Program-made: the position numbers and the translations under genes
In this document: in pieces, positions 15,399 to 23,791 of the stretch
Numbering within the stretch: position 1 is the first letter of the stretch
Layout: each line of letters begins with the position of its first letter
The notes under the pieces: generated by a model
The model's input: the letters and a program-made list of their open reading frames with translations, nothing else
The model's database searches: none
Told to the model about the DNA's origin: nothing
Source of the DNA: JANMES01 sp038229715
Lineage (GTDB): Bacteria > Planctomycetota > Phycisphaerae > Tepidisphaerales > Tepidisphaeraceae
Reading direction: 5' to 3'
Length of the DNA stretch: 29,289 nucleotides
NCBI GenBank assembly: GCA_038229715.1
Contig: JBBROD010000056.1
Location: 1 to 29,289 of the forward strand

Positions 15399-16103
15399 AT
15401 GGCCGAACCCGTTACATCTCGTCCATCGCAAACTGTCTCCGGCCGATGGCTGGTGGCGGTATTGTTCGTGCTGGCGGGGCTGGTGATGGCGGCGTTTTAT
15501 TACAACGCCAAAAATCGCTACGATCCCGCTCCCGCCGCCGCCCGATGGGGTCGGCCGAGTGCGCCGGTGCGAGTGCTCCTGATCGACGCAACCCTGATCG
15601 GAAACGACCGGGCGGTTCTGCTGGCCAAGATCACTTCAACGCCGGCCGATGTTTACTTCATCCGCAACGTCGAAGGATCGCTGATTGATTCCATCGCCCG
15701 TGAAGCACACCTCGACCAAGGCGATCGCCCGCTGGTGTTTTATCCCGCGCAAACCAGCGATGAATCCGGATCGGGCATCGGCAACGCGATTTTGAGCAAA
15801 CTGCCGTTGTACGAAGGCCGATCCATCCCCAACAAAGGCGGCAGCTTTGGCGTGTGGTCGGCTGCGGTGTAGGAAGGGCGAAAGTTCATGCTCGCTTGCA
15901 TTGGAATGCAGACCCCGCCGGATAAGGAAGCGGCAATGCTACATAAAGCCTGGGTGGAACTTGGCTCACCGCCGATGATCGTGGCAGGGGATCGAGCGGG
16001 GGCGGAAATCCCCGATTCGATTGCGGGCCCGCAAGGAATTTTGCAAATGGGCGATTGGACCAGCGCGCACGCGACGGCCGACGGTGCCATCGAGTGCCGT
16101 TAG
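15399..16103 (+). pseudogene. Endonuclease/exonuclease/phosphatase-like protein interrupted by in-frame TAG
   Basis: One open frame of 234 codons is broken by a single TAG at 15870-15872. The first part (157 aa) has an N-terminal membrane anchor (WLVAVLFVLAGLVMAAFYYN, about 17-36) and then an EEP-like domain with RVLLIDATL and the typical GNAILSKLPLYE. Directly after the TAG the same frame continues with EGRKFMLACIGMQTPPD and PPMIVAGDRAG, the expected next strands of the fold, to a stop at 16101-16103. The GDFN motif of active enzymes reads GDRA and no terminal SDH is seen, so catalysis is doubtful even without the stop. Options are a recent nonsense mutation, a sequencing error, or read-through. 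The 3' stop overlaps that of the convergent gene. Confidence 0.65.
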
Positions 16104-17245
16104 TTCGATTTGGAAATCGCCGGAGTCGTCGCCGGCTTGGATGGCGTGATCGCGATGAACTGCTTTCGCAACTCGCGTAAACCGGCCCGCCAGGCGGCCG
16201 GGGACGCGTCGGATTTCAGGTCGATCGGCCGCTTGAATACGGCGGCCAACTGCTTGAGGGCAGCGTCGCGGATGGCGCGATTGTCGGTGTACAGGCAGTC
16301 GAGCAGAAACCACTCGTCAGTGGCGCATTTTTTAGCTTCGGTCTCGTTGAGCGGCTTGTAGGGAGCGAGGAATGTCTCCAGCCGGCTGTTCTGTTCCGAC
16401 GTCAAGCCCGAACGTGTCATCTTCGATGCAATCAGCGCCGCAGGTTCGCCGAGTTGATCCAACGCTTCGCTGGCGGATTCGCGGGTGGCGTAGTCTTCCG
16501 CATCGAAATCCTTCACCAGCCGCTTCAATTTGTCGGCCGTCAATTCGTCGGTCTTAAAATGGCTTTGCAGAACCTGCCACGCGACGCGATGCTCAACAGA
16601 AAAAACCACTTCCTCCTGTCGCAGCGCTGCCAGCATCGGCTGGAAGTAGACGGCCGTCTCTCGCGGGTACTTTCGCCGCAATTGCACGACGGTGTCAGCC
16701 GACAGTTTCAGGTCGACGGATTTTTTATTACTTTCCATATCCGACACCGAGACATACAGTTTAACCGCCGGCTCGGATGTGTCGGGGTTGTCTCTATTCA
16801 CGTTTTGAATGAACTGAATGCTACGCAATTCCTTTGTGTCCTCACTATCGACCGACAGGTTGACGTTGTTCAGAATCGCCGACATCGAGTAGATGACCGT
16901 CGTGCTCGGCGGGACGGAAAACTCATGGCGGATCGTCAGCAATACTCCATCGGGCTTGTAGACGACGACAGTCTTTCCGGCGAAGTCGGCAATCTTTAGC
17001 CGCACTTGATCGTCGGTCGGCTGCAGGTCGGTCGACATCACCAGCATCTGATTTTTCATCGCCAGCTTTACTGCGGTGGAAATCGTCGGCCAGTTAATTT
17101 GCTTGATGGTGTCGTCGTTGACATCGACAGCCGACTGTGTGGTGGGTTTTGTGGCGGGGTCGGTCAACGGCGAAGCGGCAAAAGCGGCGAGCGGTCCGAT
17201 CAGGCCGAGGGCGACGGTCAGGATGATCCAGCGGGGCGGCTGCAT
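16100..17245 (-). CDS. Exported protein of unknown function
   Basis: 381-aa protein not recognised as a known family. A clear Sec signal peptide occupies residues 1-24 (MQPPRWIILTVALGLIGPLA, then AFAAS). The middle (about 45-230) looks mainly beta, with alternating hydrophobic strands. Residues about 250-370 are helical, with a HEAT-like repeat feel (RLVKDFDAEDYATRESASEA, AIRDAALKQLAAVF). I start at the ATG at 17245, which has GAGGAG about 6 nt upstream. It begins 10 nt after the stop of the CgeB-like gene, so the two are likely one operon. Its stop overlaps, tail to tail, that of the interrupted nuclease-like gene. Confidence 0.8.
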   Translation of the reverse strand: MQPPRWIILTVALGLIGPLAAFAASPLTDPATKPTTQSAVDVNDDTIKQINWPTISTAVKLAMKNQMLVMSTDLQPTDDQVRLKIADFAGKTVVVYKPDGVLLTIRHEFSVPPSTTVIYSMSAILNNVNLSVDSEDTKELRSIQFIQNVNRDNPDTSEPAVKLYVSVSDMESNKKSVDLKLSADTVVQLRRKYPRETAVYFQPMLAALRQEEVVFSVEHRVAWQVLQSHFKTDELTADKLKRLVKDFDAEDYATRESASEALDQLGEPAALIASKMTRSGLTSEQNSRLETFLAPYKPLNETEAKKCATDEWFLLDCLYTDNRAIRDAALKQLAAVFKRPIDLKSDASPAAWRAGLRELRKQFIAITPSKPATTPAISKSN

Positions 17246-17255
17246 GGTCGCTCCT

Positions 17256-18950
17256 CTAGTATATTGCCGCTCCATCGCTCGCCGCACGACAATTATGCGT
17301 CAGAGCAGCGAGAATGGCGTCGATCGTGATCGCCTGGCGGGTTTCGCCGGCTAGTGCGAGCGTTTTCGCCGGCTGGCGGGCTTGCTGCAGAAACGAATCC
17401 AGTCGCCCGAGAGTCCGCCGAAGCGTCGGCAGACCGGTCGAGTCGATTGGATGAACCGTCGCCCACGGCCAAAGGTGTACGACCCGGCGCGTGTCGGCCA
17501 GAATCCGCGCCAGATGGCTGCGGCTCTCGATCGGCCCGGCTGAGACGGGTTTGAATTCGTCGATCTCGCTCCAGCCGCGACCGAACACGCGGATCGGTAG
17601 ACGCTCTTTCATCATCGCCCGCGCGATGCCCTGTTGATAGGCGGGCACCAGCAGCGATTCGGCGAACAGCAGCCGGTCGATCGTTGCGTTGTCGATGCTC
17701 ATCGCCCGCGCCCGCTTTCGCAGGTACGCGATCAGGTCGTCGCCGAGCGCAAACGGATCAGCGGCTAAATTAGCAGTGATGGCTTCCCAAAGCAGGCGGT
17801 GGCTGGAAAACTCTTCGAGCTTTTCGGGGATTTGGATCGGCGTGGTGTCGGTCAGGATCGTCCAGCCGTCGAAAACGGTGTCCGGCGATGCTTCAGTTCG
17901 TTGAATCGCCGGGAACGTCGCGATGCCGACGCGGTCCGCCGGCCAACCGGCTTCGATCGCACGCTTCTTCCATGCCGCATCCGCCACCAGCAACGCATCG
18001 CGCGGCCCGGCCGACGTGGCTGAAGGGATCCGGCCCTTGGTGACCCAAGTCACCCACGGCATGGCGGCGGGGAGCACGTCAGTAAAATCGCAGCGCGCGG
18101 TGTCGGCAGTGACAACCGCGTCGCACTGCCGACAAAACTCCGCCGTACCGGCAGGGCCGGCGTGGATGGGAATGTCCGGGTCGAGCCAGGCCAGCCTTAC
18201 CCGCGCATCGGACGATGCGGGACGCAGCGCCTCCGCCAGCGCTGCGCCCGCGTCATCCCAAAGAGCGAACTTCGAGCCGGCGATCACGCCGACCCGACAG
18301 GCGTTGGAATTCCACTCACGCGGCACGCCGCGCAGCGAGCGGATTCGCTCGGCCCGGGCGTGAATGACTTCGCCAAATATTTTTTGCGATTCCGCGATGA
18401 TCGGATCGACGATGTCAGCCAGCGCGGTCGGCAGCTTGATGAACTGCTGTGGGGTCGGCAGGCCGGGGTGTTCGTTGAATAGCGTTCGCAGTTCGGCCGC
18501 CCACTCACGCGTGGTGGCGATGTGAAGGCGGTGCGCTTCAAAGTCGGCTGAGAAGTCTTCGCAAGACAGGATCGTGCGAACGGTCTGCAAGTTCGGCTGC
18601 AGGACGAGGACCGACTGTTGAGCAGTAAGGCGATCCAGTGCCGCCCGGATTTCCGCCGCGTGCGTTGGGGCCAGAAACCCCGCGACCGTGCCGCGCGGCT
18701 CAAACGACTTGATCATCGCGGCGGCGGCGAGATAGGGCACGGAGCAGTCGCCGAGCCAGCGCCCGGCGTCGTCGAGAAGGGTGAGCGAGCCGTCGCGGGC
18801 GAACACCCATTCCCCCGCGACCGCGAGCGGCTGCAGCGCTTCGATCAATCGCGGCTGGACGGCCGCCATCGTGCGCAAGTTCGCCGCCCAATTGCGCGCA
18901 GCCTTCACGGCGGCGGCAGTCGGAGCGAGGGTTTCTACGCCAAGCGACAC
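17256..18950 (-). CDS. Large protein with CgeB/Maf-like glycosyltransferase features (putative)
   Basis: About 564 aa from the chosen start. The first half has a nucleotide-binding feel (SVLVLQPNLQTVRTILSCED, then a helical stretch) like the motility-associated Maf/MptE-type proteins. The second half contains RLPIRVFGRGWSEID and a terminal region resembling CgeB/DUF3880-type glycosyltransferases. The function is inferred and weak; sugar transfer to a surface structure is a guess. The start is uncertain: the frame is open to a TTG at 19097, but bases 19010-19090 look like repeat sequence. I therefore use the GTG at 18950; an ATG at 18869 is also possible. It is probably cotranscribed with the exported protein downstream. 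Confidence 0.65.
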   Translation of the reverse strand: MSLGVETLAPTAAAVKAARNWAANLRTMAAVQPRLIEALQPLAVAGEWVFARDGSLTLLDDAGRWLGDCSVPYLAAAAMIKSFEPRGTVAGFLAPTHAAEIRAALDRLTAQQSVLVLQPNLQTVRTILSCEDFSADFEAHRLHIATTREWAAELRTLFNEHPGLPTPQQFIKLPTALADIVDPIIAESQKIFGEVIHARAERIRSLRGVPREWNSNACRVGVIAGSKFALWDDAGAALAEALRPASSDARVRLAWLDPDIPIHAGPAGTAEFCRQCDAVVTADTARCDFTDVLPAAMPWVTWVTKGRIPSATSAGPRDALLVADAAWKKRAIEAGWPADRVGIATFPAIQRTEASPDTVFDGWTILTDTTPIQIPEKLEEFSSHRLLWEAITANLAADPFALGDDLIAYLRKRARAMSIDNATIDRLLFAESLLVPAYQQGIARAMMKERLPIRVFGRGWSEIDEFKPVSAGPIESRSHLARILADTRRVVHLWPWATVHPIDSTGLPTLRRTLGRLDSFLQQARQPAKTLALAGETRQAITIDAILAALTHNCRAASDGAAIY

Positions 18951-19011
18951 AACTTCATTTATCGGACGGCGACGACGGATTTCTGAAGGCGTTCTTTTGG
19001 TGAGAAAATCA

Positions 19012-19081
19012 TCATCCTGAGCGGTCTGGCCAGTTCTGCCGCTGGAAACTCGACCGTACCACGGTCCTCCGGCCCGTGGTA
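19012..19081. repeat. Remnant of family D plus a small palindrome
   Basis: TCATCCTGAGCGGT at 19012-19025 is the core of the family D arm, without its partner. Next to it TACCACGG (19057-19064) and CCGTGGTA (19074-19081) form an 8-bp stem. The stretch lies at the open but unlikely 5' extension of the CgeB-like gene. The remaining intergenic DNA to 19188 holds the dapF promoter. Confidence 0.6.
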
Positions 19082-19174
19082 TGGGTGAGTTTTCCAAGCA
19101 ATGCTGCGCATCATGTTTCAGACTGACCCATTATCGACGGACACACTACCGTCGATTGATGGGCGAAGTTGCGC

Positions 19175-19180
19175 TATAAT
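19175..19180 (+). promoter_or_regulatory. TATAAT box just before dapF
   Basis: A perfect TATAAT at 19175-19180 ends 8 nt before the dapF ATG at 19189. Transcription would start at, or within a few bases of, the start codon. The -35 region is weak (TTGATG at 19155-19160, 14-bp spacing). Confidence 0.55.
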
Positions 19181-19188
19181 CCGTCGCT

Positions 19189-20046
19189 ATGCGATTCACG
19201 AAAATGCACGGTCTGGGCAATGACTACGTCTACGTCAACGGCTTCGCCGAGACGGTGGCCGATCCTGTGGAGACGGCCAGGAAAGTTTCCGATCGCCATT
19301 TCGGCATCGGCTCTGACGGGCTGATTCTGATCCTGCCGAGCGATAAGGGCGACGTCCGCATGCGCATGTTCAACGCCGACGGCAGTGAGAGCGAAATGTG
19401 CGGCAATGGCATCCGCTGCGTGGCCAAGTATGCGTTCGATCACGGGCTGACCAAGAACAATCCGCTAAAGGTGGAAACCGGCCGCGGCGTGCTGCCGATC
19501 ACGGTACAACTGAGCGACGGCAAGGTGCAATCCGCCACCGTCGATATGGGCGAGCCGATTCTCAACCTGCCGGACATTCCGATCGCGCGGGAGCACGTTT
19601 TCGAAAAAGGCCAAGCCAGCTATCGCTTCAACACCGGCTTGCAGCAGGCGAAACGGCCGATGATCGACGCGACGTTCGTCTCGATGGGCAACCCGCACGC
19701 GGTGATCTTCGTCGACGACGTGAAGCTGATAGACCTCGAGCACATCGGCCCGGAGGTGGAAAAAGCCCCGCCGTTCCCCCGGCGGATCAACGCGCATTGG
19801 GTGCAGGTGCATTCGCCGACCGAAGTCACGATGCGAACATGGGAGCGCGGCAGCGGCATTACCATGGCGTGCGGCACCGGCGCGTGCGCGGTTGCGGTTG
19901 CGGGCGTGCTGACGGGGCGGACCGGTCGCAACGTGCTGGTTCATCTGCCCGGCGGCGATCTGCAACTGGAATGGCGCGAATCCGACAACCACGTGTACAT
20001 GACCGGGCCGGCGACGGAAGTGTTTTCTGGGGAGTGGAATGGGTAA
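19189..20046 (+). CDS. dapF: Diaminopimelate epimerase
   Basis: Cytoplasmic, cofactor-free epimerase making meso-diaminopimelate from the LL form, for lysine and peptidoglycan; 285 aa, near the family norm (about 275). The N-terminus MRFTKMHGLGNDYV is the family signature. The two catalytic cysteines are C71 in MCGNGIRC and C228 in ACGTGAC. There is no ribosome-binding site upstream, and a TATAAT box ends 8 nt before the ATG, so the mRNA may be leaderless. With murD earlier in the window this makes two cell-wall precursor genes, but they are not in one operon. The gene runs into a family E repeat at its end. Confidence 0.97.
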   Translation: MRFTKMHGLGNDYVYVNGFAETVADPVETARKVSDRHFGIGSDGLILILPSDKGDVRMRMFNADGSESEMCGNGIRCVAKYAFDHGLTKNNPLKVETGRGVLPITVQLSDGKVQSATVDMGEPILNLPDIPIAREHVFEKGQASYRFNTGLQQAKRPMIDATFVSMGNPHAVIFVDDVKLIDLEHIGPEVEKAPPFPRRINAHWVQVHSPTEVTMRTWERGSGITMACGTGACAVAVAGVLTGRTGRNVLVHLPGGDLQLEWRESDNHVYMTGPATEVFSGEWNG

Positions 20047-20215
20047 GTCCGAATGACGAAACCTGAAACCCGAATGACGAAACCCGAAATCCGAATGAAT
20101 GACGAATGACGAAATCCGAATGACGAAGTTGATGGTCAATCTTTTTCGTCATTCGTCATTCTGGTTTCGTCATTCATTCGGATTTCTGGTTTCGTCATTA
20201 GGGTTTCCTCACACG
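20043..20215. repeat. Inverted repeat region family E, copy 1
   Basis: Tandem units of CGAATGACGAAAC make the left half and their complements the right half. The best arms are 20073-20106 and 20166-20199 (34 bp, one mismatch). It lies between the convergent dapF and phospholipase-D-family genes. The related copy is at 24081-24209. Short ORFs in this stretch are artefacts of the repeat. Confidence 0.9.
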
Positions 20216-20222
20216 GGTTTCC

Positions 20223-21542
20223 TCACAACAAATACCTCGCCCGGCTCACCGTCCACTGCACCGCTCGATCGACAAACGGCCGATGTTTCCACTCGCTCAA
20301 TTTGATCCGGTGCGCAAACCGGATGTCGTTCTCAAACAACTCGCACATGTTCCGGCCGAACTCCGGTGAGCGGATGGCCATGCTCAGTTCGCAGTTGAAC
20401 GCGATGCTGCGGTAGTCGAGGTTGGTTGATCCGACGACGCTGATGCGTTCGTCCACCACGATCGTCTTGGCGTGCAGGATGACCGTCTGCCGTTCGAAAA
20501 CTTGCACGCCGGCTTTCATCAGTAGTTCGTAAAAGCTGCGGGCGGCGAACAGCAGCAGTTTCACGTCGCTGCAGCCGGGCAGCATCAGTTGCACTTTGAC
20601 GCCGCGCTTGGCGGCACGGCAAAGCTCGGCCACCAGCAGGTCGTCGGGGGCGAAGTACGCCATCGTCATGCGGATGCTGTGCTCGGCGTTGTGGATCAGC
20701 CGGTGGATCAGCGGCCGCAGCGGGCTGGAAGTCGTCGGCACGCTGGCGAGCAACGCGATGTCGTCCGTTAGCTGCAACGGCGGGGCGGGTTCATCGCCGG
20801 TTTTGTATCGGGTGCGGTGTTTCTTCGTCACGCGCTTGGCGATACGGCGTTTGAGAGGCGGAACCCGGTCGAGCGCGTGCTGATACTCGGCGCGCCGGAT
20901 CGGTCCGCCGTGCAGAATGTATTCCCACGATCGGATGAACGACCGCACCAGCGGCCGACTGCTCGGACCGACGATGCCGACGGCGGTATCGCGCCAGTAG
21001 CTGCTGTCCGGGCGATCGTTCTTCGCCACCCACGGGCCAGCGTATTCATTGGCGATGTTCAGCCCGCCCATCCCGCCGATGTGGTCGTCCACGATCAGCA
21101 GCTTGCGATGGTCGCGATTCACCGGCCGCCAGCTGTACTTGCATTCCCACGGGCGGATGGGGTTAAATTCCGCCACGTTGATCCCGGCGGCTTTCATTTT
21201 GCGGAAGATCGAGCGGTCGGTTTCCCATGAGCCGAACGAGTCGTAAATAAAATAAATTCGCACGCCTTGCTTGGCTTTGGCGATGAGCAGATCAGCAAAC
21301 GCCCGGCCGGTCTCGTCGCCGGCGAAGATGTAGACTTCGAGGAAGACTCGCGTCTTTGCATCGCGGATCGCATCGTACGCGGCCCGCAGGGCTTCGCCGT
21401 CTTTATAGAGCTGAATGTGCGAACCGTCCGCCAGCGTGACGACCGGTGGTTTGGCCCATCCATCGTCGGCCGCCCCGGGTCGGAGATTGATTCCCGGCCC
21501 GCCGACTGCCACGCAAGCGGTGTTGTCCCTATAATGCTCCAC
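20223..21542 (-). CDS. Phospholipase D family protein, cardiolipin synthase-like
   Basis: 439 aa with two HKD motifs: H145-x-K147-x4-D152 (DHRKLLIVDD, followed by GGMGGLNIANEY) and H357-x-K359-x4-D364 (ILHAKTIVVDE, followed by GSTNLDYRS). This is the layout of the cardiolipin synthase branch, which joins two phosphatidylglycerols at the membrane. Unlike ClsA there is no obvious N-terminal pair of transmembrane helices, so it is closer to ClsB-type enzymes. The annotated start is a GTG at 21542 with no Shine-Dalgarno; it would overlap the mrp promoter, so the true start may be further in, for example the GTG at 21512. Confidence 0.88.
   Translation of the reverse strand: MEHYRDNTACVAVGGPGINLRPGAADDGWAKPPVVTLADGSHIQLYKDGEALRAAYDAIRDAKTRVFLEVYIFAGDETGRAFADLLIAKAKQGVRIYFIYDSFGSWETDRSIFRKMKAAGINVAEFNPIRPWECKYSWRPVNRDHRKLLIVDDHIGGMGGLNIANEYAGPWVAKNDRPDSSYWRDTAVGIVGPSSRPLVRSFIRSWEYILHGGPIRRAEYQHALDRVPPLKRRIAKRVTKKHRTRYKTGDEPAPPLQLTDDIALLASVPTTSSPLRPLIHRLIHNAEHSIRMTMAYFAPDDLLVAELCRAAKRGVKVQLMLPGCSDVKLLLFAARSFYELLMKAGVQVFERQTVILHAKTIVVDERISVVGSTNLDYRSIAFNCELSMAIRSPEFGRNMCELFENDIRFAHRIKLSEWKHRPFVDRAVQWTVSRARYLL
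21506..21535 (+). promoter_or_regulatory. Promoter of mrp
   Basis: A perfect TATAAT lies at 21530-21535, with CTGCCA at 21506-21511 as a weak -35 at 18-bp spacing. Transcription would start near 21542, giving a leader of about 20 nt with AAAGGA before the ATG at 21562. The boxes lie inside the 5' end of the divergent phospholipase-D-family frame. Confidence 0.6.
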
Positions 21543-21561
21543 TTAACGTAAAGGAATTAAC

Positions 21562-22632
21562 ATGCCGGCCAGTCGCGAACAAGTCATGAATGCCCTGAAA
21601 ACAGTCCAAGATCCGGAACTGTTTAAAGATATTGTAACTCTGGGGATGGTGAAGGATGTACGAGTCGAGGGCGAAACCGTCCACGTCACCGTCGAACTCA
21701 CCACGCCGGCCTGCCCGCTCAAGGATGTGATCGAGAAGGATGTCAAAGGCGCTCTGGCCAAGATCGGCGTGAGCGATGTCCGTCTGAATCTCACCGCCAA
21801 CACCCGCAGCGGGACGACAAACAAGCAGAACGCGCTGCCGCAGGTGAAGAACGTAATCGCCGTCGGCGCCGGCAAGGGCGGGGTGGGTAAATCCACGCTC
21901 GCGCTGAACATCGGCGTGGGATTGTCAAGATTCGGCGCGTCCGTCGGCGTGATGGACGGCGACATCTACGGCCCCAGCATGCCCACGCTGCTCGGCATTC
22001 GCGGGCAGAGCGCCAACGTCCGCGGGAACAAGCTGATCCCGTTCCACGTACACGGCGTCCACGCGATTACGATCGGCAGCATCGTCGAGCAGGAAAAGCC
22101 GCTTATCTGGCGCGGGCCGATGGCGCACGGGGCGTTCAAGCAGTTGCTGATCGACAACACCGAATGGCCGGACCTGGATTATCTGATCGTCGACCTGCCG
22201 CCCGGCACCGGCGACGTACCGCTGACGCTGTGTCAGTTGTTGCCGCTGACGGGCGCGGTCGTCGTCGCCACGCCGCAGCAGGTGGCGCTGGATGACGCGA
22301 TCCGCGCCGTGGCGATGTTCCGCCAACTCGGCGCGCCGGTCCTCGGCATGGTCGAAAACATGAGCTACTTCGTTGGCCCCGATGGCGCCGAGCACGACAT
22401 CTTCGGCCGCGGCGGCACGCGGAGGGAATCCGCCAGGCTCGGCATCCCGTTCTTAGGCGAACTCCCGATGTTCACCGAACTGCGTGTCAACAGCGACGCC
22501 GGCACGCCAGGCAAGAATTTCGAGGGCAGCCCGAAGCTGAAGGAGTCGCTCGAACACATCGTGACCTCACTGGCCGGCGAAGTAAGCAAGCGCAACATGG
22601 CCCCGCCGGCGGTGGAACTGACGATTACTTAA
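21562..22632 (+). CDS. mrp: Mrp/ApbC-type P-loop ATPase, iron-sulfur carrier family
   Basis: Cytoplasmic ATPase of the Mrp/NBP35 family, which carries and transfers Fe-S clusters; 356 aa. The N-terminal MIP18/DUF59 domain (about 1-90: VMNALKTVQDPELFKDIVTLGMV) is followed by the deviant Walker A GKGGVGKST (104-112), GDIYGPSMPTLLG, and DYLIVDLPPGTGD. The usual CPxC pair, which bridges the cluster between two subunits and follows ENMSYF, is missing; the sequence there reads ENMSYFVGPDGAEHDIFG. It may thus bind a cluster differently or not at all. Good Shine-Dalgarno (AAAGGA) before the ATG. It heads a plus-strand stretch that continues with infC. Confidence 0.94.
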   Translation: MPASREQVMNALKTVQDPELFKDIVTLGMVKDVRVEGETVHVTVELTTPACPLKDVIEKDVKGALAKIGVSDVRLNLTANTRSGTTNKQNALPQVKNVIAVGAGKGGVGKSTLALNIGVGLSRFGASVGVMDGDIYGPSMPTLLGIRGQSANVRGNKLIPFHVHGVHAITIGSIVEQEKPLIWRGPMAHGAFKQLLIDNTEWPDLDYLIVDLPPGTGDVPLTLCQLLPLTGAVVVATPQQVALDDAIRAVAMFRQLGAPVLGMVENMSYFVGPDGAEHDIFGRGGTRRESARLGIPFLGELPMFTELRVNSDAGTPGKNFEGSPKLKESLEHIVTSLAGEVSKRNMAPPAVELTIT

Positions 22633-22905
22633 AATTTCCTCTTTAAATGCCGGGTTTCGGTTTCAGGGCTGGTGTTTTCGTCTATGAAGACGATTAGACC
22701 AATTCTCATCGCGAATATTCGCCAGATTGCCTTGCAATATCCGATAACCAAGCCAACAATGTAAGCGTTCCAGTCCGCCTTTAAGGGGCGGTTGATACGT
22801 CGTCGCCTGATGGGAATGGCAAACCGACCGGCCCAGCAATCGACGACAGCGGCCTTTTCGCCGGCGCGTGCCGGTGGGGTTCGTCAGTTTTTTGGAGTTT
22901 GAGCC
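22633..22905 (+). promoter_or_regulatory. Leader region of infC
   Basis: 273 nt without a credible gene between mrp and infC. It contains a 12-bp palindrome GCGAATATTCGC (22711-22722), a stem with CCGCC and GGCGG arms near 22782-22796, and CCGGC/GCCGG near 22870, followed by a T-run at 22888-22893. It could carry translational control of infC; I cannot assign a known leader. No clear promoter was found. Confidence 0.4.
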
Positions 22906-23604
22906 ATTTCTACGAATTTTCGTCACAACGAGCAGATCCGAATCTCTCCGATCCGGCTAATCAACGACAAAGAAGAACAGGTAGGCATCACCTCGACCGC
23001 CGACGCTATGCGCATGGCGCGCGAGGCGGGCTTGGACCTGGTGGAAGTGGCGCCCCAGGCGCGCCCGCCGGTCTGCCGGATCATGGATTACGGCAAGTGG
23101 CGCTACCAGCAGCAAAAAAAAGAAGATAAATCGCGCGCCAGCAGCAAGGCCGGCCAGCTTAAAGAGCTGAAGATGAAGACCGTGAAGATCGGCGATCACG
23201 ATTTGATGATCAAGATCAATCACGCCCGCGAATTCCTCAAAGAAGGCAACAAGGTGCAGTTCACTCTGCAGTTCCGTGGCCGCGAGATGGCGCACATCGA
23301 TCTGGGCCGCGACATCTTCACCAAGATCAAGAATGAACTGTGGATCGTGAGCAAGATCGAGCGCGACAGCAAAATGGAAGGGCGTCGCATGACGCTGGTG
23401 CTGCAACCCGATCACAAGCCGCCGGGTTCGGTCCAGCCGGTGGCTGGCGGCAAAGCGCCTGCCCAGGCACCGAGGCAGATGGTCGCCGCTCCGCCGCTCC
23501 CGCCCCGAGGTGGGTTTTCCGCCGGGGCGGGGTTGAATCTCCCGAACCGCAACGCCCCGGTTTCGCCAGCCCCCAAGCCGGCTCCGGAGCCGGTTTCGCG
23601 GTAA
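22906..23604 (+). CDS. infC: Translation initiation factor IF-3, ATT start
   Basis: Binds the 30S subunit and checks the start codon; 232 aa, against about 180 in most bacteria. The N-domain starts NFRHNEQIRISPIRLINDKE, and the C-domain has KMKTVKIGDHDLMIKI and KVQFTLQFRGREM. About 50 extra C-terminal residues are rich in Ala and Pro. A stop TGA at 22900-22902 closes the frame, and the only possible start before the conserved N-terminus is the ATT at 22906, with GGAG 8 nt before it. Known infC genes use AUU to let IF-3 limit its own translation, so the same control is likely. The first ATG (23008) would delete the first 34 residues of the N-domain. Confidence 0.94.
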   Translation: MSTNFRHNEQIRISPIRLINDKEEQVGITSTADAMRMAREAGLDLVEVAPQARPPVCRIMDYGKWRYQQQKKEDKSRASSKAGQLKELKMKTVKIGDHDLMIKINHAREFLKEGNKVQFTLQFRGREMAHIDLGRDIFTKIKNELWIVSKIERDSKMEGRRMTLVLQPDHKPPGSVQPVAGGKAPAQAPRQMVAAPPLPPRGGFSAGAGLNLPNRNAPVSPAPKPAPEPVSR

Positions 23605-23616
23605 AGGCTTTGATTT

Positions 23617-23680
23617 TCCACGAATAACACGAATCGCAGAGCAGTTTTTTTGATTCGTGTCGATTCGTGTTATTCGTGGA
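23617..23680. repeat. Inverted repeat family C, copy 2
   Basis: The arms 23617-23635 and 23662-23680 (TCCACGAATAACACGAATC and complement) are perfect over 19 bp and identical to the arms at 7214-7294, but with a different centre. It lies just after infC, on the infC to rpmI transcript. Confidence 0.93.
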
Positions 23681-23731
23681 CCAACACCTTCCCCCGACTT
23701 TACAGTCCGCAGCCCTACGGTTATCATCCCC

Positions 23732-23761
23732 GACCCTCTCGCGAGAGAGGGTCTTTATTTT
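23732..23761 (+). terminator. Terminator or attenuator hairpin between infC and rpmI
   Basis: GACCCTCTC (23732-23740) pairs with GAGAGGGTC (23745-23753) around GCGA and is followed by TTTATTTT. It ends 30 nt before the rpmI ATG. It could end the infC transcript or act as a conditional terminator ahead of rpmI. Confidence 0.65.
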
Positions 23762-23791
23762 GCAGTCGATTTTGCACAACGAGAGTGAGTC

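Noticed and set aside
19859..20152. Several minus-strand frames over the dapF end and family E repeat
   Set aside because: Their repeated Phe-Val-Ile-Arg-His-Ser peptides are translations of the palindromic repeat.
20043..20215. Possible CRISPR array or tandem-repeat array
   Set aside because: The units are too short and irregular and are arranged as two opposite arms, with no constant repeat and unique spacers.
22663..22926. Minus-strand 87-codon frame in the infC leader
   Set aside because: No ribosome site, composition typical of chance frames, and it overlaps the infC start.
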